A stretch of 64,000 bases of DNA, taken from positions 3,720,001-3,784,000 of the forward strand of contig NZ_CP120733.1 in assembly GCF_029542625.1 (NCBI RefSeq), written 5' to 3'. The translations under genes were made by a program, and so were the position numbers. Shown here piece after piece: positions 53,189 through 62,031 of the stretch (position 1 is its first letter; every line of letters begins with the position of its first letter). The DNA is from Tepidibacter hydrothermalis. Its GTDB lineage: Bacteria; Bacillota; Clostridia; Peptostreptococcales; Peptostreptococcaceae. A model generated the notes under the pieces. It had not been told where the DNA came from. It searched no databases and saw nothing but the letters and a program-made list of their open reading frames with translations.

Positions 53189-54610
53189 CTATACTGCTTT
53201 ATTAAAAATTTTATCTTCAAGTTCTTGATGAGAAAGACTTCTGTATTCTTTGCAGACTGCTAAATAGAATACAATTCCTAAAACAATCCATAAACCTAAA
53301 ATAATTAATACCTGTTTTGATAAAGATGAAGGTAGTCCTGGAATCAACAGTAATCCAAGAAATCCTGATGAAAAAATGCATCCTAGTATTGAACTTATTT
53401 TAAGTAGTTTGTTTTTTTCAAAGTCATTACTCTCTTTTGCTATTTTATACGATGCCATGGATGTATGTAAAAAACCTACAGCTGCTCCAAGTGAAGACAT
53501 ATCTACTATCCACCCTAGAACTTCACGCCCAAACCAAGGAGCTATCATCGAACAAGCTCCAACAAAAATTATAGCATTTGCTGGAGTATTATATTTAGGA
53601 TGTAATTTACCAAACCAATACGGCAATGCACTTGACCTACCCATAGAATATAAAAGCCTACTAGCTGCAACATAGAATCCATTTATACCTGCTATTATCG
53701 CGGCAAATAATGATATAAATAACAGCATCATACCAAATTTACCTAATATGTATTGAACAGCCTGTCCAGTTGCCCAGTCAGGATTGCTTAATATAAATTC
53801 TTCCCACGGAAACACAATAGCTGTAATAGTATTAACTGAAATGTACATGAAAAAACCAAAAAAAATCGTTGCTAACATTAATTTAAAAACAAGTCTAGGA
53901 GAAAAATCATATTCTTCTGCAACTTGTGGAATAGAATCAAATCCAACGAATAAAAATGGGGTTATTGCTACAATAGATAATATACCTTTTATTGGATTTA
54001 TATTTGAAGGAAACATAGGTATAAAATTGCTATATTCAACTTCATTATTTATTAATATAGCAATTAAAAGAAAAAAGACTGAACCTACTAGAGAACCTGT
54101 AATAATATTTTGCAGATTACCTGTCATCTTTACACCTTTTATATTTGTATATGCAAAGATAATTACTGCTACTATACCAAGTAAAACTTCACCTACAAAT
54201 ACTTTTGAACCTTCTATTGAATATAAATAGCCTATTTCAAAAATTCCTGGAAAAGCCTGTTTGCTAATCACACCTAAAGCAGTAGCATTAAAAGGTACAA
54301 TGCTAATATAACAAAGGACTAAAAACCATCCGCAAATAAAAGCATGATTTCTTTCGAAAGCTTTAAATGAAAAAGCATATTCTCCTCCAGCTACTGGATA
54401 TTTGTTAATCATATACCCGTAATTATATGCGATAATACACAACATTATTGCACCAATAAATAATCCGATAACAGTTCCTAATGGTCCTGCTGTTTTTAAA
54501 AACACGTCACCAGGTAATAAAAAACATCCTGATCCAATAATAGCGCCCAATGCTAATGCAACTATATTTAAGGGACTTAAATTCCTTTTTAATTCAGTAT
54601 TTTGATTCAT
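53189..54610 (-). CDS. APC-family amino acid permease
   Basis: 473 residues, 12 membrane helices. It begins NIVALALGAIIGSGCFLLPG, the APC unwound-helix glycine motif, and has PVAGGEYAFSFKAF in helix 2. Its promoter region is a near copy of the one before the CoADR gene. A LysR regulator is divergent from it. It therefore probably imports a sulfur amino acid such as cystine or cysteine, or a precursor, but no substrate residues can be read off. Confidence 0.85.
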   Translation of the reverse strand: MNQNTELKRNLSPLNIVALALGAIIGSGCFLLPGDVFLKTAGPLGTVIGLFIGAIMLCIIAYNYGYMINKYPVAGGEYAFSFKAFERNHAFICGWFLVLCYISIVPFNATALGVISKQAFPGIFEIGYLYSIEGSKVFVGEVLLGIVAVIIFAYTNIKGVKMTGNLQNIITGSLVGSVFFLLIAILINNEVEYSNFIPMFPSNINPIKGILSIVAITPFLFVGFDSIPQVAEEYDFSPRLVFKLMLATIFFGFFMYISVNTITAIVFPWEEFILSNPDWATGQAVQYILGKFGMMLLFISLFAAIIAGINGFYVAASRLLYSMGRSSALPYWFGKLHPKYNTPANAIIFVGACSMIAPWFGREVLGWIVDMSSLGAAVGFLHTSMASYKIAKESNDFEKNKLLKISSILGCIFSSGFLGLLLIPGLPSSLSKQVLIILGLWIVLGIVFYLAVCKEYRSLSHQELEDKIFNKAV

Positions 54611-54668
54611 ACCTTATACTCCATCCTGTAATTTTGTATATCATTAAATCGATATCATTTAAATTACA

Positions 54669-54784
54669 TTTGTTAATTTTGTCTCAATTTATTATAATAT
54701 ACGTGCCTATATTTTTATCATAACTATATTTTATACACTATAAGAATCTTTTATATTTCGTTAAATCTTCTACAATTTAGCTTT
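54669..54784. promoter_or_regulatory. Divergent LysR/APC control region with an LTTR box
   Basis: It lies between the APC gene (minus) and the LysR gene (plus). ATAA-N7-TTAT at 54720-54734 is followed by ACACTATAAGA. Blocks such as TTTGTTAATTTT, TCTCAA, TTATAAT and TCTACAA are shared in order with 52910-53006. This is the classical place for a LysR autoregulatory site. Confidence 0.7.
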
Positions 54785-54887
54785 ATATGGCTTGTTATTT
54801 TGTATAAAGATATTTATTTTTGTATAATATAATGATAATATTAATAGGTATTTTAATATTTTTTTATCATTTCAAGGATGTGACGAT

Positions 54888-55778
54888 ATGAATTTACAAT
54901 ATCTCCAGTCATTTTATATAACGGTAAAATGCAACAGTATATCAAAAGCAGCAAAAAATCTTCATCTTACTCAGCCAGGACTAAGTATACAGCTTCAAAA
55001 CTTGGAAAAGGAACTGGGAGCAAGTCTTCTAAAGAGAAGTAATAAAGGAGTTGAATTAACTGAAGAAGGAAAAGTCGTATTCGACTATGCAGATACATTG
55101 CTGTCAATTCAAGGAAATATTCAACGTGATTTGAAAGATCTACAACAAAATCGACCAAAGCTAATGATAGGTTCTTGCAAAAGTGTAGGAGAATATGCAC
55201 TTCCTTGTAGCATATATACATTTAAAAAGCTTAACAAAGAAGTAGATATTCGTATGGAAGTCAACAGCTCTGCTAATGTAATTGAAAATTTGCGTAAACA
55301 CACTATTAATATTGGAATAATTCAACACGACTCAAAAGAAGATGATATAGTTACTCAAACTATTATATCTGATGAATTACTTTTAGTAGGAAACCATTCT
55401 GATTCTCCAAAACAAATTTCAATTGAAGAACTTAAAGAAATTCCTTTGATTCTACGCGAAAAAAATTCAGGAACACGATACTTAATTGAAAAAGCATTGA
55501 AAGAAAAGGGCCTTAATATGCAAGAACTGAATGTTGTATATGATTTAAATTCCCCAGAAGCTATTAAATCTTCTATTCTTTCAGGGAAAGGATTTTCTTT
55601 TTTACCAAAGTTGATCATTCAACAAGAATTAAAAGAAAATCTAATTCAACCAGTTGAAGTAGATGATCTTAAAATTCCTTTTGAGTATTATGTAGCTTCT
55701 AGAGAAAAATATACATTTACTCATTATGAGCAAATGTTTGTAGACTTTATTATTTCTAGTAAAAGAGGATTCTGCTAA
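54888..55778 (+). CDS. LysR-family transcriptional regulator
   Basis: 296 residues. N-terminal winged HTH (about 1-60; YITVKCNSISKAAKNLHLTQPGLSIQLQNLEKELG) and a substrate-binding effector domain (about 88-292). It resembles the CysB/CysL/CbbR class in layout only. Its position between two YedE-type transporter loci, opposite the APC permease, and the shared boxes suggest it senses a sulfur metabolite and controls at least the APC and CoADR genes. Confidence 0.92.
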   Translation: MNLQYLQSFYITVKCNSISKAAKNLHLTQPGLSIQLQNLEKELGASLLKRSNKGVELTEEGKVVFDYADTLLSIQGNIQRDLKDLQQNRPKLMIGSCKSVGEYALPCSIYTFKKLNKEVDIRMEVNSSANVIENLRKHTINIGIIQHDSKEDDIVTQTIISDELLLVGNHSDSPKQISIEELKEIPLILREKNSGTRYLIEKALKEKGLNMQELNVVYDLNSPEAIKSSILSGKGFSFLPKLIIQQELKENLIQPVEVDDLKIPFEYYVASREKYTFTHYEQMFVDFIISSKRGFC

Positions 55779-55849
55779 AAAATTCGTAAGTGCAGATTTC
55801 CAATCAATCTTATGCACAAGTCGAAAGTCATATAGTTTATTTATATTTA

Positions 55850-55874
55850 AAAAAGAGGGCATAAGCCCTCTTTT
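55850..55874. terminator. Bidirectional terminator, LysR / YedE operon
   Basis: AAAAAGAGGGC-ATAA-GCCCTCTTTTT, just before the stop of the YedE C-terminal half. Confidence 0.88.
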
Positions 55875-55876
55875 TA

Positions 55877-56407
55877 TTACAATAAAAATTTTATTAAAAT
55901 CTTGCATCCTACCCATGCTCCTAATATAGCGAAAACGCCAAACACCCACGCATGCAAAGAGAATGATGGAATTCCACTGAAAAAAGCACCTATATTACAT
56001 CCTGTAGCTAGTCTTGTTCCGTACCCCATCATAATTCCACCGAGTAATGCAAAAATAAACTGTTTTTTACTTTTTATTTTCTTCCATTTGAATTGAGATG
56101 CCATCAATGTAGCTATCAAAGATCCTACGATAACACCCATATTTAAAATTGTATATTTATTAATGAATGCGTTATGTTCTACAATTACAGAGCTATAATA
56201 ATGTTGAAAATGATTGAAATACTCCCAACTGAAAGGATCTAATCCGAACAATTGTAAAATTCCAACTCCCCACAGTAAAAATCCACTTGTAATTTGCCAA
56301 CTTATACCGCTAGTAGCTAGTAAGATAACATTCAGTAGTCCTAGTAAAATTCCACCTACCCAATAAGGCCATGGCTTTTTTAACCACTTTGTAATGGACT
56401 TCATCAT
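55877..56407 (-). CDS. YeeE/YedE transporter, second half (split form)
   Basis: 176 residues, four to five helices. It carries the second-repeat motif GYGTRLATGCNIGAFFSG with the conserved Cys, as in the full-length YedE at 49655-50944 (SNGCNVGALY). It covers only the C-terminal half of that protein; the N-terminal half is the separate gene at 56677-57354. Last gene of a YedE-TusA-YedE operon. Such split pairs are known for YeeE/YedE and presumably form a heterodimer. Confidence 0.82.
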   Translation of the reverse strand: MMKSITKWLKKPWPYWVGGILLGLLNVILLATSGISWQITSGFLLWGVGILQLFGLDPFSWEYFNHFQHYYSSVIVEHNAFINKYTILNMGVIVGSLIATLMASQFKWKKIKSKKQFIFALLGGIMMGYGTRLATGCNIGAFFSGIPSFSLHAWVFGVFAILGAWVGCKILIKFLL

Positions 56408-56422
56408 ATACCCCCTCTACTT

Positions 56423-56650
56423 TTATTTTGGCTTCTCAATATATACTTCCCACTCTCCATCCTCTACCTCAACAACTTGTATCGGATAGTTATTCTTTTC
56501 TCCCCATTCATTAAAAGCAACGCCTACACAACTATGATCCGAATGAAGTATTAAAATATCTCCAGGATCCATTGTTTTTAATTCCTTCATTGCCTTTAGT
56601 ATAGGAACAGGACATGCTTCATATAAACAATCTATTTCTCTTACTGCCAT
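56423..56650 (-). CDS. TusA/SirA-like sulfur carrier (TsuB/YeeD type)
   Basis: 75 residues from the ATG at 56650, after GGGGGAG; an open frame of ten more codons upstream lacks a site. The sulfur-carrying motif is CLYEACPVPILKAMKELK (CPxP at about residues 13-16). The C-terminal half holds a second Cys in HSDHSCVGVAFNEW. In YeeE systems this partner takes the sulfur atom from imported thiosulfate in the cytoplasm. It lies between the two transporter halves with gaps of 26 and 15 nt. Confidence 0.92.
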   Translation of the reverse strand: MAVREIDCLYEACPVPILKAMKELKTMDPGDILILHSDHSCVGVAFNEWGEKNNYPIQVVEVEDGEWEVYIEKPK

Positions 56651-56676
56651 AACTTCTCCCCCATTTATATATCTTT

Positions 56677-57354
56677 TCAACGTCTATTTTCATACCATGA
56701 TGCTAATCTATGCAGACCTAATAATATTGCTATTTGAACTACTACAACAATCCTAAAATCTAAATATTCAGGGAAGTAAATAGTCTTTGATTTTTCAATA
56801 ATATTGTTATACCAAAACGAATAATCCTTAGCTCCAAGAACAGTTCCAATCAAAAAACCAATAAGAACAACCCATTGTAAACCATGTCCTTCCCCTATTC
56901 TCATCAATACACCTGAGCCACATCCTCCTGCAATTATCATTCCAACTCCAAACAAAAAAGCTCCAATCATTACATGTATTCCTACAGAAGTTACAGCTCC
57001 TGGAATCAAATCATAATCAATAGGATTATGTTGAAGATAACTATGTTGTACAACAGCAAACCCAATAGTACTTATAATCATTGCCAGCAACATCGCCCTT
57101 AGTAATTTAGTATTTCCAACAAGAAAAGGGTCCCTAAATGCTGCTGAAAAGCAAAATCGTGAATATCTTAAAACAATTCCTATTCCAATTCCCAATATCC
57201 AACATACAGCATACGTATATTGCTTTTGTAAAAGTATAATAAATAATATTATTGCAATTAAAATCAATCCAATACTATACGGAATCTGACTTTTTTTCTT
57301 TTTTCCTTTTCTCTCACGTTGTTTAATTAAATCAGCCATTTCATTTGATAACAT
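56677..57354 (-). CDS. YeeE/YedE transporter, first half (split form)
   Basis: 225 residues, five to six helices. The N-terminal repeat has the blocks FCFSAAFRDPFLVGNTKLLRAM and GGCGSGVLMRIGEGHG, whose Cys corresponds to that of SCCASGVLTD in the full-length homologue. The N-terminus starts with a basic cytoplasmic segment (KQRERKGKKKK). First gene of the operon with the TusA-like protein and the second half. Upstream 57355-57467 shows no clear copy of the LysR box. Confidence 0.85.
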   Translation of the reverse strand: MLSNEMADLIKQRERKGKKKKSQIPYSIGLILIAIILFIILLQKQYTYAVCWILGIGIGIVLRYSRFCFSAAFRDPFLVGNTKLLRAMLLAMIISTIGFAVVQHSYLQHNPIDYDLIPGAVTSVGIHVMIGAFLFGVGMIIAGGCGSGVLMRIGEGHGLQWVVLIGFLIGTVLGAKDYSFWYNNIIEKSKTIYFPEYLDFRIVVVVQIAILLGLHRLASWYENRR

Positions 57355-57467
57355 AATATCATCCTTTTTAAACAGAGTTAATACCTATATATCACTTTAC
57401 ATAATTATATAGTATTCATTCTTACATCTCAACAATCTGCACTACTTACATTATTTTTACAAGTCTA

Positions 57468-58055
57468 TTATTTGACTCCTATTCCTTTGATAAATATAAA
57501 GCATGCTTTGCCAAACATTTCAAAATCAACAACTTTAAAGTTTGCCTTTTCTATAAGTTTCAAAGTTTCTCTATTCACATTACATTTACCTATCATTTTC
57601 CATGCCCCATTTAATGTGTTCAATAATTTTCTATAATGTACTTGTTCTGGCAAGACATGTTCAATAAAATAAACTCGTCCTCCAGGCTTCAACACTCTAA
57701 ATACTTCGCTCAGTACTATATCTGGATTATCTACTGAACAATATATTAAAGTAGATACAACGGAATCAAATGTATTGTCCTCAAATGGTAACTTTTCTGC
57801 ATTTCCTTCTATAAAATTAATATCTATAGACTTGTTTAATGAATGATTTTTAATAATATTATTGAACTTTATATCAACTATTGTTAGTTCTGATATTTTT
57901 TCATTTCTATAATAATTGAAATTAACCCCTGTTCCAGCCCCTATTTCTAGTACATTCCCATGTACTTGAGATATTAATTCGCTTCTTCGTTTATGCAAAG
58001 CTTTCTTTTCAAATGGTTTCATAAATATATTAAATATTGTTGGTGTTAATTCCAT
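57468..58055 (-). CDS. Class I SAM-dependent methyltransferase (UbiE/Methyltransf_11 type)
   Basis: 195 residues from the ATG at 58055 (AAAGGAGA site), 22 codons inside the open frame. SAM loop VLEIGAGTGVNF (motif I), acidic TIVDIKF, FIEGNAEKLPFEDNTFDSVVSTLIYCSV and RVLKPGGRVYFIEHV. The substrate is unknown; the small-molecule type is most likely. It lies alone between the sulfur cluster and the MerR/MATE pair. Confidence 0.85.
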   Translation of the reverse strand: MELTPTIFNIFMKPFEKKALHKRRSELISQVHGNVLEIGAGTGVNFNYYRNEKISELTIVDIKFNNIIKNHSLNKSIDINFIEGNAEKLPFEDNTFDSVVSTLIYCSVDNPDIVLSEVFRVLKPGGRVYFIEHVLPEQVHYRKLLNTLNGAWKMIGKCNVNRETLKLIEKANFKVVDFEMFGKACFIFIKGIGVK

Positions 58056-58183
58056 TATATTTCTCCTTTTCGCTGTTTCACTATTTTGTCTTCGAATCAC
58101 GCATACAGTCAATATCAACAATTAACTGTATAACTATTATATAGTTACCTCAATATATTAGTAAACAGGATACTTTTGTATTA

Positions 58184-58226
58184 AATAAACCTCCTGTTTT
58201 ACCATAAGGTAATTCAGGAGGTTTCT
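58184..58226 (-). terminator. Terminator of the MATE gene
   Basis: AAACCTCCTG / CAGGAGGTTT outer stem with inner TTTTACC / GGTAA; just beyond the stop. Confidence 0.85.
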
Positions 58227-59576
58227 TTATGCTTTTATATCTTTATTATTACATAATTTAATCTCTTTCTTATCAAATTTAATATTTACTTTTTTACCAT
58301 ATACCAAATACATTATCAAAATTAAAGTAGCAACTTCACCTAAAATAATAGAAACCCAAATTCCTATATCTCCTATTATCAAAGGAAGCACTATTAAGAA
58401 TACTATTGTAAATACCATCCCTCTACTTGTAGATATAATATTTGCTATCTTTGATTTTTCTGTCGATTGATAATAAGTCACGTTGACTATATTTATTGAA
58501 GCTATAACAAATGAGAAACCATAAATTATCATAGCATCATAAGTTAACTTTATAAGTGTTTTATCATTATTAAAAATACTAATTATTTGTTCTCCAAATA
58601 CTAACAACATTAAATATATTAATGTTGAAGCTACAAAATTAGTTTTTAATCCCATTTTAAATACTTTATTTACTTTATCATAATCTTTTTTTCCATAGTT
58701 ATAACTTAGCAACGGTTGAATTCCTTGAGAAATACCTATAAACAATGCCAAAAGTACAGTACTTATATATCCAATTATACTAAATCCAGCAATACCAATT
58801 TCTCCAATTCTTCTTATTATAACCTGATTAAAAGCAAATACACTAATTGCAGGTGATACCTGAACCATAAACTCTGGTGTTCCTGTCTTTAAAATTCTTA
58901 TAAGATCAGCCTTATTTAGCTTAGGCATATATAACTTAAGTTTTCCTTTTTTTCTTGCAAAATGAGTTAAAAGAAGTAATACACTCGCTAATTGTCCTAA
59001 TCCTGAAGCTATCGCAGCACCAGCTATTCCTAATTTAAATATAAATATAAAAGTATAATCTAAAGCTATATTAGTTATTGCTCCTAAAATAAGAGAAATC
59101 ATAGCCAAATTTGGATTTCCATCATTTCTAACAAATGCACTTAAAGCTAAACTACCTGAAAATCCAATACCAAACATCATATAATAACGAAGATATTCAG
59201 CCGTACCTTTTACCAGCTCATCGCTTGCACCTAGCATTCTAGCTATTTGCTCTGGAAAAACAACACTCACTATCGATAATACAGCACTTATAACTACTAT
59301 TAAGAATAAACTTTCTAAGAATATATTATTACCTTCCTCATGCTTATTCTCTCCAAATTTTATGGACATTATTGCTGCCCCACCCATAGTTATCATCATA
59401 CTTATAGCCATCATCAAGGTTGTAACAGGCAAAGCCACATTTATTGAACCTAAAGCGCTTGCTCCTACTCCTCTACCTACAAATATTCCATCAACAACTA
59501 TATAAAGTGCCGAAACCATCATACCTATTACAGATGGCACTGCATATTTTCTAAACTCTTTCCATAATGACTTCAT
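58227..59576 (-). CDS. MATE-family multidrug efflux transporter
   Basis: 449 residues, 12 helices in two MatE halves. Typical NorM-like starts: YIVVDGIFVGRGVGASALGSINVALP and the second-half FNQVIIRRIGEIGIAGFSIIGY. It exports drugs or metabolites with Na+ or H+. It lies directly downstream of a MerR-type regulator. Its promoter has a 19-bp spacer with a dyad, so it is very likely induced by a ligand of that regulator. Confidence 0.92.
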   Translation of the reverse strand: MKSLWKEFRKYAVPSVIGMMVSALYIVVDGIFVGRGVGASALGSINVALPVTTLMMAISMMITMGGAAIMSIKFGENKHEEGNNIFLESLFLIVVISAVLSIVSVVFPEQIARMLGASDELVKGTAEYLRYYMMFGIGFSGSLALSAFVRNDGNPNLAMISLILGAITNIALDYTFIFIFKLGIAGAAIASGLGQLASVLLLLTHFARKKGKLKLYMPKLNKADLIRILKTGTPEFMVQVSPAISVFAFNQVIIRRIGEIGIAGFSIIGYISTVLLALFIGISQGIQPLLSYNYGKKDYDKVNKVFKMGLKTNFVASTLIYLMLLVFGEQIISIFNNDKTLIKLTYDAMIIYGFSFVIASINIVNVTYYQSTEKSKIANIISTSRGMVFTIVFLIVLPLIIGDIGIWVSIILGEVATLILIMYLVYGKKVNIKFDKKEIKLCNNKDIKA

Positions 59577-59598
59577 AATATCATCCCTCCTAGAAAAG

Positions 59599-59629
59599 AT
59601 TATAAAGTCTATACTATGTATAGAGTCAA
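59599..59629 (-). promoter_or_regulatory. MerR-type promoter of the MATE gene
   Basis: Minus strand: -35 TTGACT (59629-59624), 19-bp spacer, -10 TATAAT (59604-59599). The dyad CTATACATAGTATAG sits in the spacer. The overlong spacer is the hallmark of promoters that need a MerR-family activator to twist the DNA. Confidence 0.88.
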
Positions 59630-59634
59630 TAGTT

Positions 59635-60450
59635 TTAAATTAAAATTTGTAACTCATATAATAAATCGTCATTCTCCCATTGTTCCAATGTGTTAAATAG
59701 CTGAACTTCTACTCCAATACCTGTAGGATTAATGTTATTTTCTTTTATATATTTTCTTAACTTGTCTATAGCAATATCTCTTTCATTCTTAAAATATGCT
59801 ATGCATATAAATTTCCCCTCTGGTATATCTTTAATGTCTAATTTGTTATTTTCAATATCATCAATATAAATTGTTGAATAAAGACTCTTATAAGATAATT
59901 CACCTTCATTTAAAAATGAATCTAAATAAATAAAATACCCTGTTTCTCCTTCAAAGCTCATATCATTTGATTCCAAAACTTTATCTAATTTTCTAAGTTT
60001 TATTTCAATATCACTTTCTTTATCTTTCTTACTCAATAAAACATCCATAATGAATCTCTTCTCAATTTCTCTAAAATATATTTCGTTAGTTTCTTTGCAT
60101 TCTATTGCATATTTTATTTTATCTTCTATACGTCCTATATCCTCACTTATTTTCTTTAATCTAACTATCTCTTTTTCTACTATATCTTGTTGCTTCTTTA
60201 TAAATGATAACACCTTTACAATATCGTTGTTATGTAGTACCTCCCCAAGCTCTTTTAAAGGAGCTCCTATATATTTTGAATACTTTATTAAATCTAAATA
60301 TATAAATTGATCTATTGTATAATATCTATAATTGCTCTGCGGATCAACATAAGCAGGTTTTAAAAGCCCCATTCTATCATATAGTCTAAGAGCTTGAATA
60401 GATATATTATTAATCTTAGCTGTTTCTCCTATTGAAAAATGTTTTTTCAT
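59635..60450 (-). CDS. MerR-family multidrug-sensing transcriptional regulator
   Basis: 271 residues from the ATG at 60450 (GGAGG site). N-terminal MerR winged helix (about 4-72; FSIGETAKINNISIQALRLYDRMGLLKP), the dimerisation coiled coil (about 78-125), and a GyrI/BmrR-like ligand domain (about 145-270). This is the BmrR/BltR layout, so it binds lipophilic cations or similar drugs. It controls the MATE pump downstream through the 19-bp-spacer promoter in the 58-bp gap. Confidence 0.92.
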   Translation of the reverse strand: MKKHFSIGETAKINNISIQALRLYDRMGLLKPAYVDPQSNYRYYTIDQFIYLDLIKYSKYIGAPLKELGEVLHNNDIVKVLSFIKKQQDIVEKEIVRLKKISEDIGRIEDKIKYAIECKETNEIYFREIEKRFIMDVLLSKKDKESDIEIKLRKLDKVLESNDMSFEGETGYFIYLDSFLNEGELSYKSLYSTIYIDDIENNKLDIKDIPEGKFICIAYFKNERDIAIDKLRKYIKENNINPTGIGVEVQLFNTLEQWENDDLLYELQILI

Positions 60451-60597
60451 AAAATCCTCCATAATATAACTATATAGATTTAGTTCTTAATTACGAATTA
60501 CTATAGTTTGATTATATCTCAAATATATATTTTCTATTATACTTATTACATTTATTTGTGCTTATTTTAATAATTTATTTTATTCTCTATAATAATT

Positions 60598-60632
60598 AAA
60601 AAAGTTAGGAAAAATATTTCCTAACTTTTTTA
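60598..60632 (-). terminator. Terminator of the DUF1835 gene
   Basis: AAAAAGTTAGGAAA / TTTCCTAACTTTTTT hairpin. Confidence 0.88.
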
Positions 60633-60655
60633 TATAACTTCCTATTATTTTATTA

Positions 60656-61861
60656 TTACATTGGTAACTGATTTTTCAAGGCAATGCTAATATAAGGTTT
60701 AATTTGAATTTCTAACTGCTTATCTATTAAATGATCCGAAATAAGTATTATTGCCTCTGTCTTTATTTCCTTACCATTTTCATCTTCATGCATTTCTATT
60801 CTATATTCAATATTATCTATTAAAATGTGATTTATACTCACTAGATCTCTACCTTCTTTGAACCAAATTAGAGAAAACATATTATTTTCATCACAATCTA
60901 ATATTAATTTATTAGATAAATCAATTGTATTCCAATCAGCTATATATGTTGTATCAACTACTATTTCATTTTCTTTTTTCTCTATCAAATAGTGATAAAA
61001 TCCATCTTCATCTATTTGACAACTCTTTTTAAATAATTTTTCGAAGAAGTCACTTACACTACCAGATACTCTTATTTCAAAATCTCTCATAGTTTCAAGC
61101 TTTCCTCTATATTCAACTTGTTCACTTTCAATTAACGCTCTAACTCTATAGTCAATATAAGTATCACCAATAAGTTGATCCGACTTTCCCATTGTAGCTC
61201 CAATAATTCTCGCTGCTTTTTTAAAGTTGAAAGTACAATTTGATAATATATCATTATCATAATAGCTTTCATCTACCCCAATTATTTTATTATCTTTTAA
61301 AATCCTCAAATTTTCTTTAGATTTTCTAAGATCTTCCCAATCATTTATTAAAAAATTACATTTTTCTTTTTCTAATTTCTTCATTGTTAAAATCAAATGA
61401 CTTATTTCTTCAGGAGCACACTCTCCAAAAGCTCTTGGATTATATCCATTTTCGTTATAACTTGTTATATATGAATCTGAAACATTAACTTCATATAAAT
61501 TTTTATTTCTTAATAATGAACTTAAATAGCTAAGTCCTACTTGATCGTTAGTATTTTTCCCATACCATATTACAACTTTTGAATCTGGATCAATATCTTT
61601 TATGCTTTTATATGTGTGGATAAATTCTTTTTCAATATCCTCATAATACTCATCTACAGAAATTTTATTAAATATTTTTTCAAAGTATTCTATTCTTTTT
61701 TTTAGTCCTATTTCAGTATCAATTTCATATATTGGTCCGATAGAATAGTCTTCTCTAAAATTTATTATCTCACCATTAAATTCATTCTTGTTAGTTTTAA
61801 AAAAATATTTTAATGTTCCTGCAGCTGAGTCTCCAAAAGTAATATGAACAAATTTACTCAA
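60656..61861 (-). CDS. DUF1835/DUF3658 domain protein
   Basis: 401 residues from a TTG at 61861 (GGGAGA site). N-terminal DUF1835 (about 1-125; VHITFGDSAAGTLK) followed by DUF3658 (about 205-265; ARIIGATMGKSDQLIGDTYIDYRVRAL). About 130 further residues form an extra domain with no recognised motif. The function of these domains is unknown; they are common in firmicutes, often near stress genes. Monocistronic, divergent from blaI-like. Confidence 0.82.
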   Translation of the reverse strand: MSKFVHITFGDSAAGTLKYFFKTNKNEFNGEIINFREDYSIGPIYEIDTEIGLKKRIEYFEKIFNKISVDEYYEDIEKEFIHTYKSIKDIDPDSKVVIWYGKNTNDQVGLSYLSSLLRNKNLYEVNVSDSYITSYNENGYNPRAFGECAPEEISHLILTMKKLEKEKCNFLINDWEDLRKSKENLRILKDNKIIGVDESYYDNDILSNCTFNFKKAARIIGATMGKSDQLIGDTYIDYRVRALIESEQVEYRGKLETMRDFEIRVSGSVSDFFEKLFKKSCQIDEDGFYHYLIEKKENEIVVDTTYIADWNTIDLSNKLILDCDENNMFSLIWFKEGRDLVSINHILIDNIEYRIEMHEDENGKEIKTEAIILISDHLIDKQLEIQIKPYISIALKNQLPM

Positions 61862-61956
61862 TGTCTATTTCTCCCTTCAAATTCGTAATAGTTTAATATA
61901 ATTGTATTTTATCCTAAAGATAAGAGTTCTACAACGTTACTCACTTTTAATTTTTA

Positions 61957-62008
61957 TTGACAAATAAAGATTACAGATGTAATATTAAACATAGATTACA
62001 AACGTAAT
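61957..62008 (+). promoter_or_regulatory. BlaI-type promoter with two operators
   Basis: TTGACA (61957-61962), 17-bp spacer, TAATAT (61980-61985). Two dyads follow the BlaI/MecI consensus TACANNTGTA: ATTACAGATGTAAT (61970-61983, over the -10) and ATTACAAACGTAAT (61995-62008). This fits repression by the BlaI-like protein encoded just downstream. Confidence 0.85.
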
Positions 62009-62031
62009 AATAAGTAAAGGAGTTTTATTAT

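Noticed and set aside
52849-54887. SAM riboswitch or T-box in front of the sulfur genes
   Set aside because: No kink-turn, specifier loop or antiterminator with the T-box core was visible; the shared block fits a protein operator.
55641-55949. Minus-strand ORF between LysR and the YedE operon
   Set aside because: It overlaps the end of lysR and a terminator and codes for a protein with no features.
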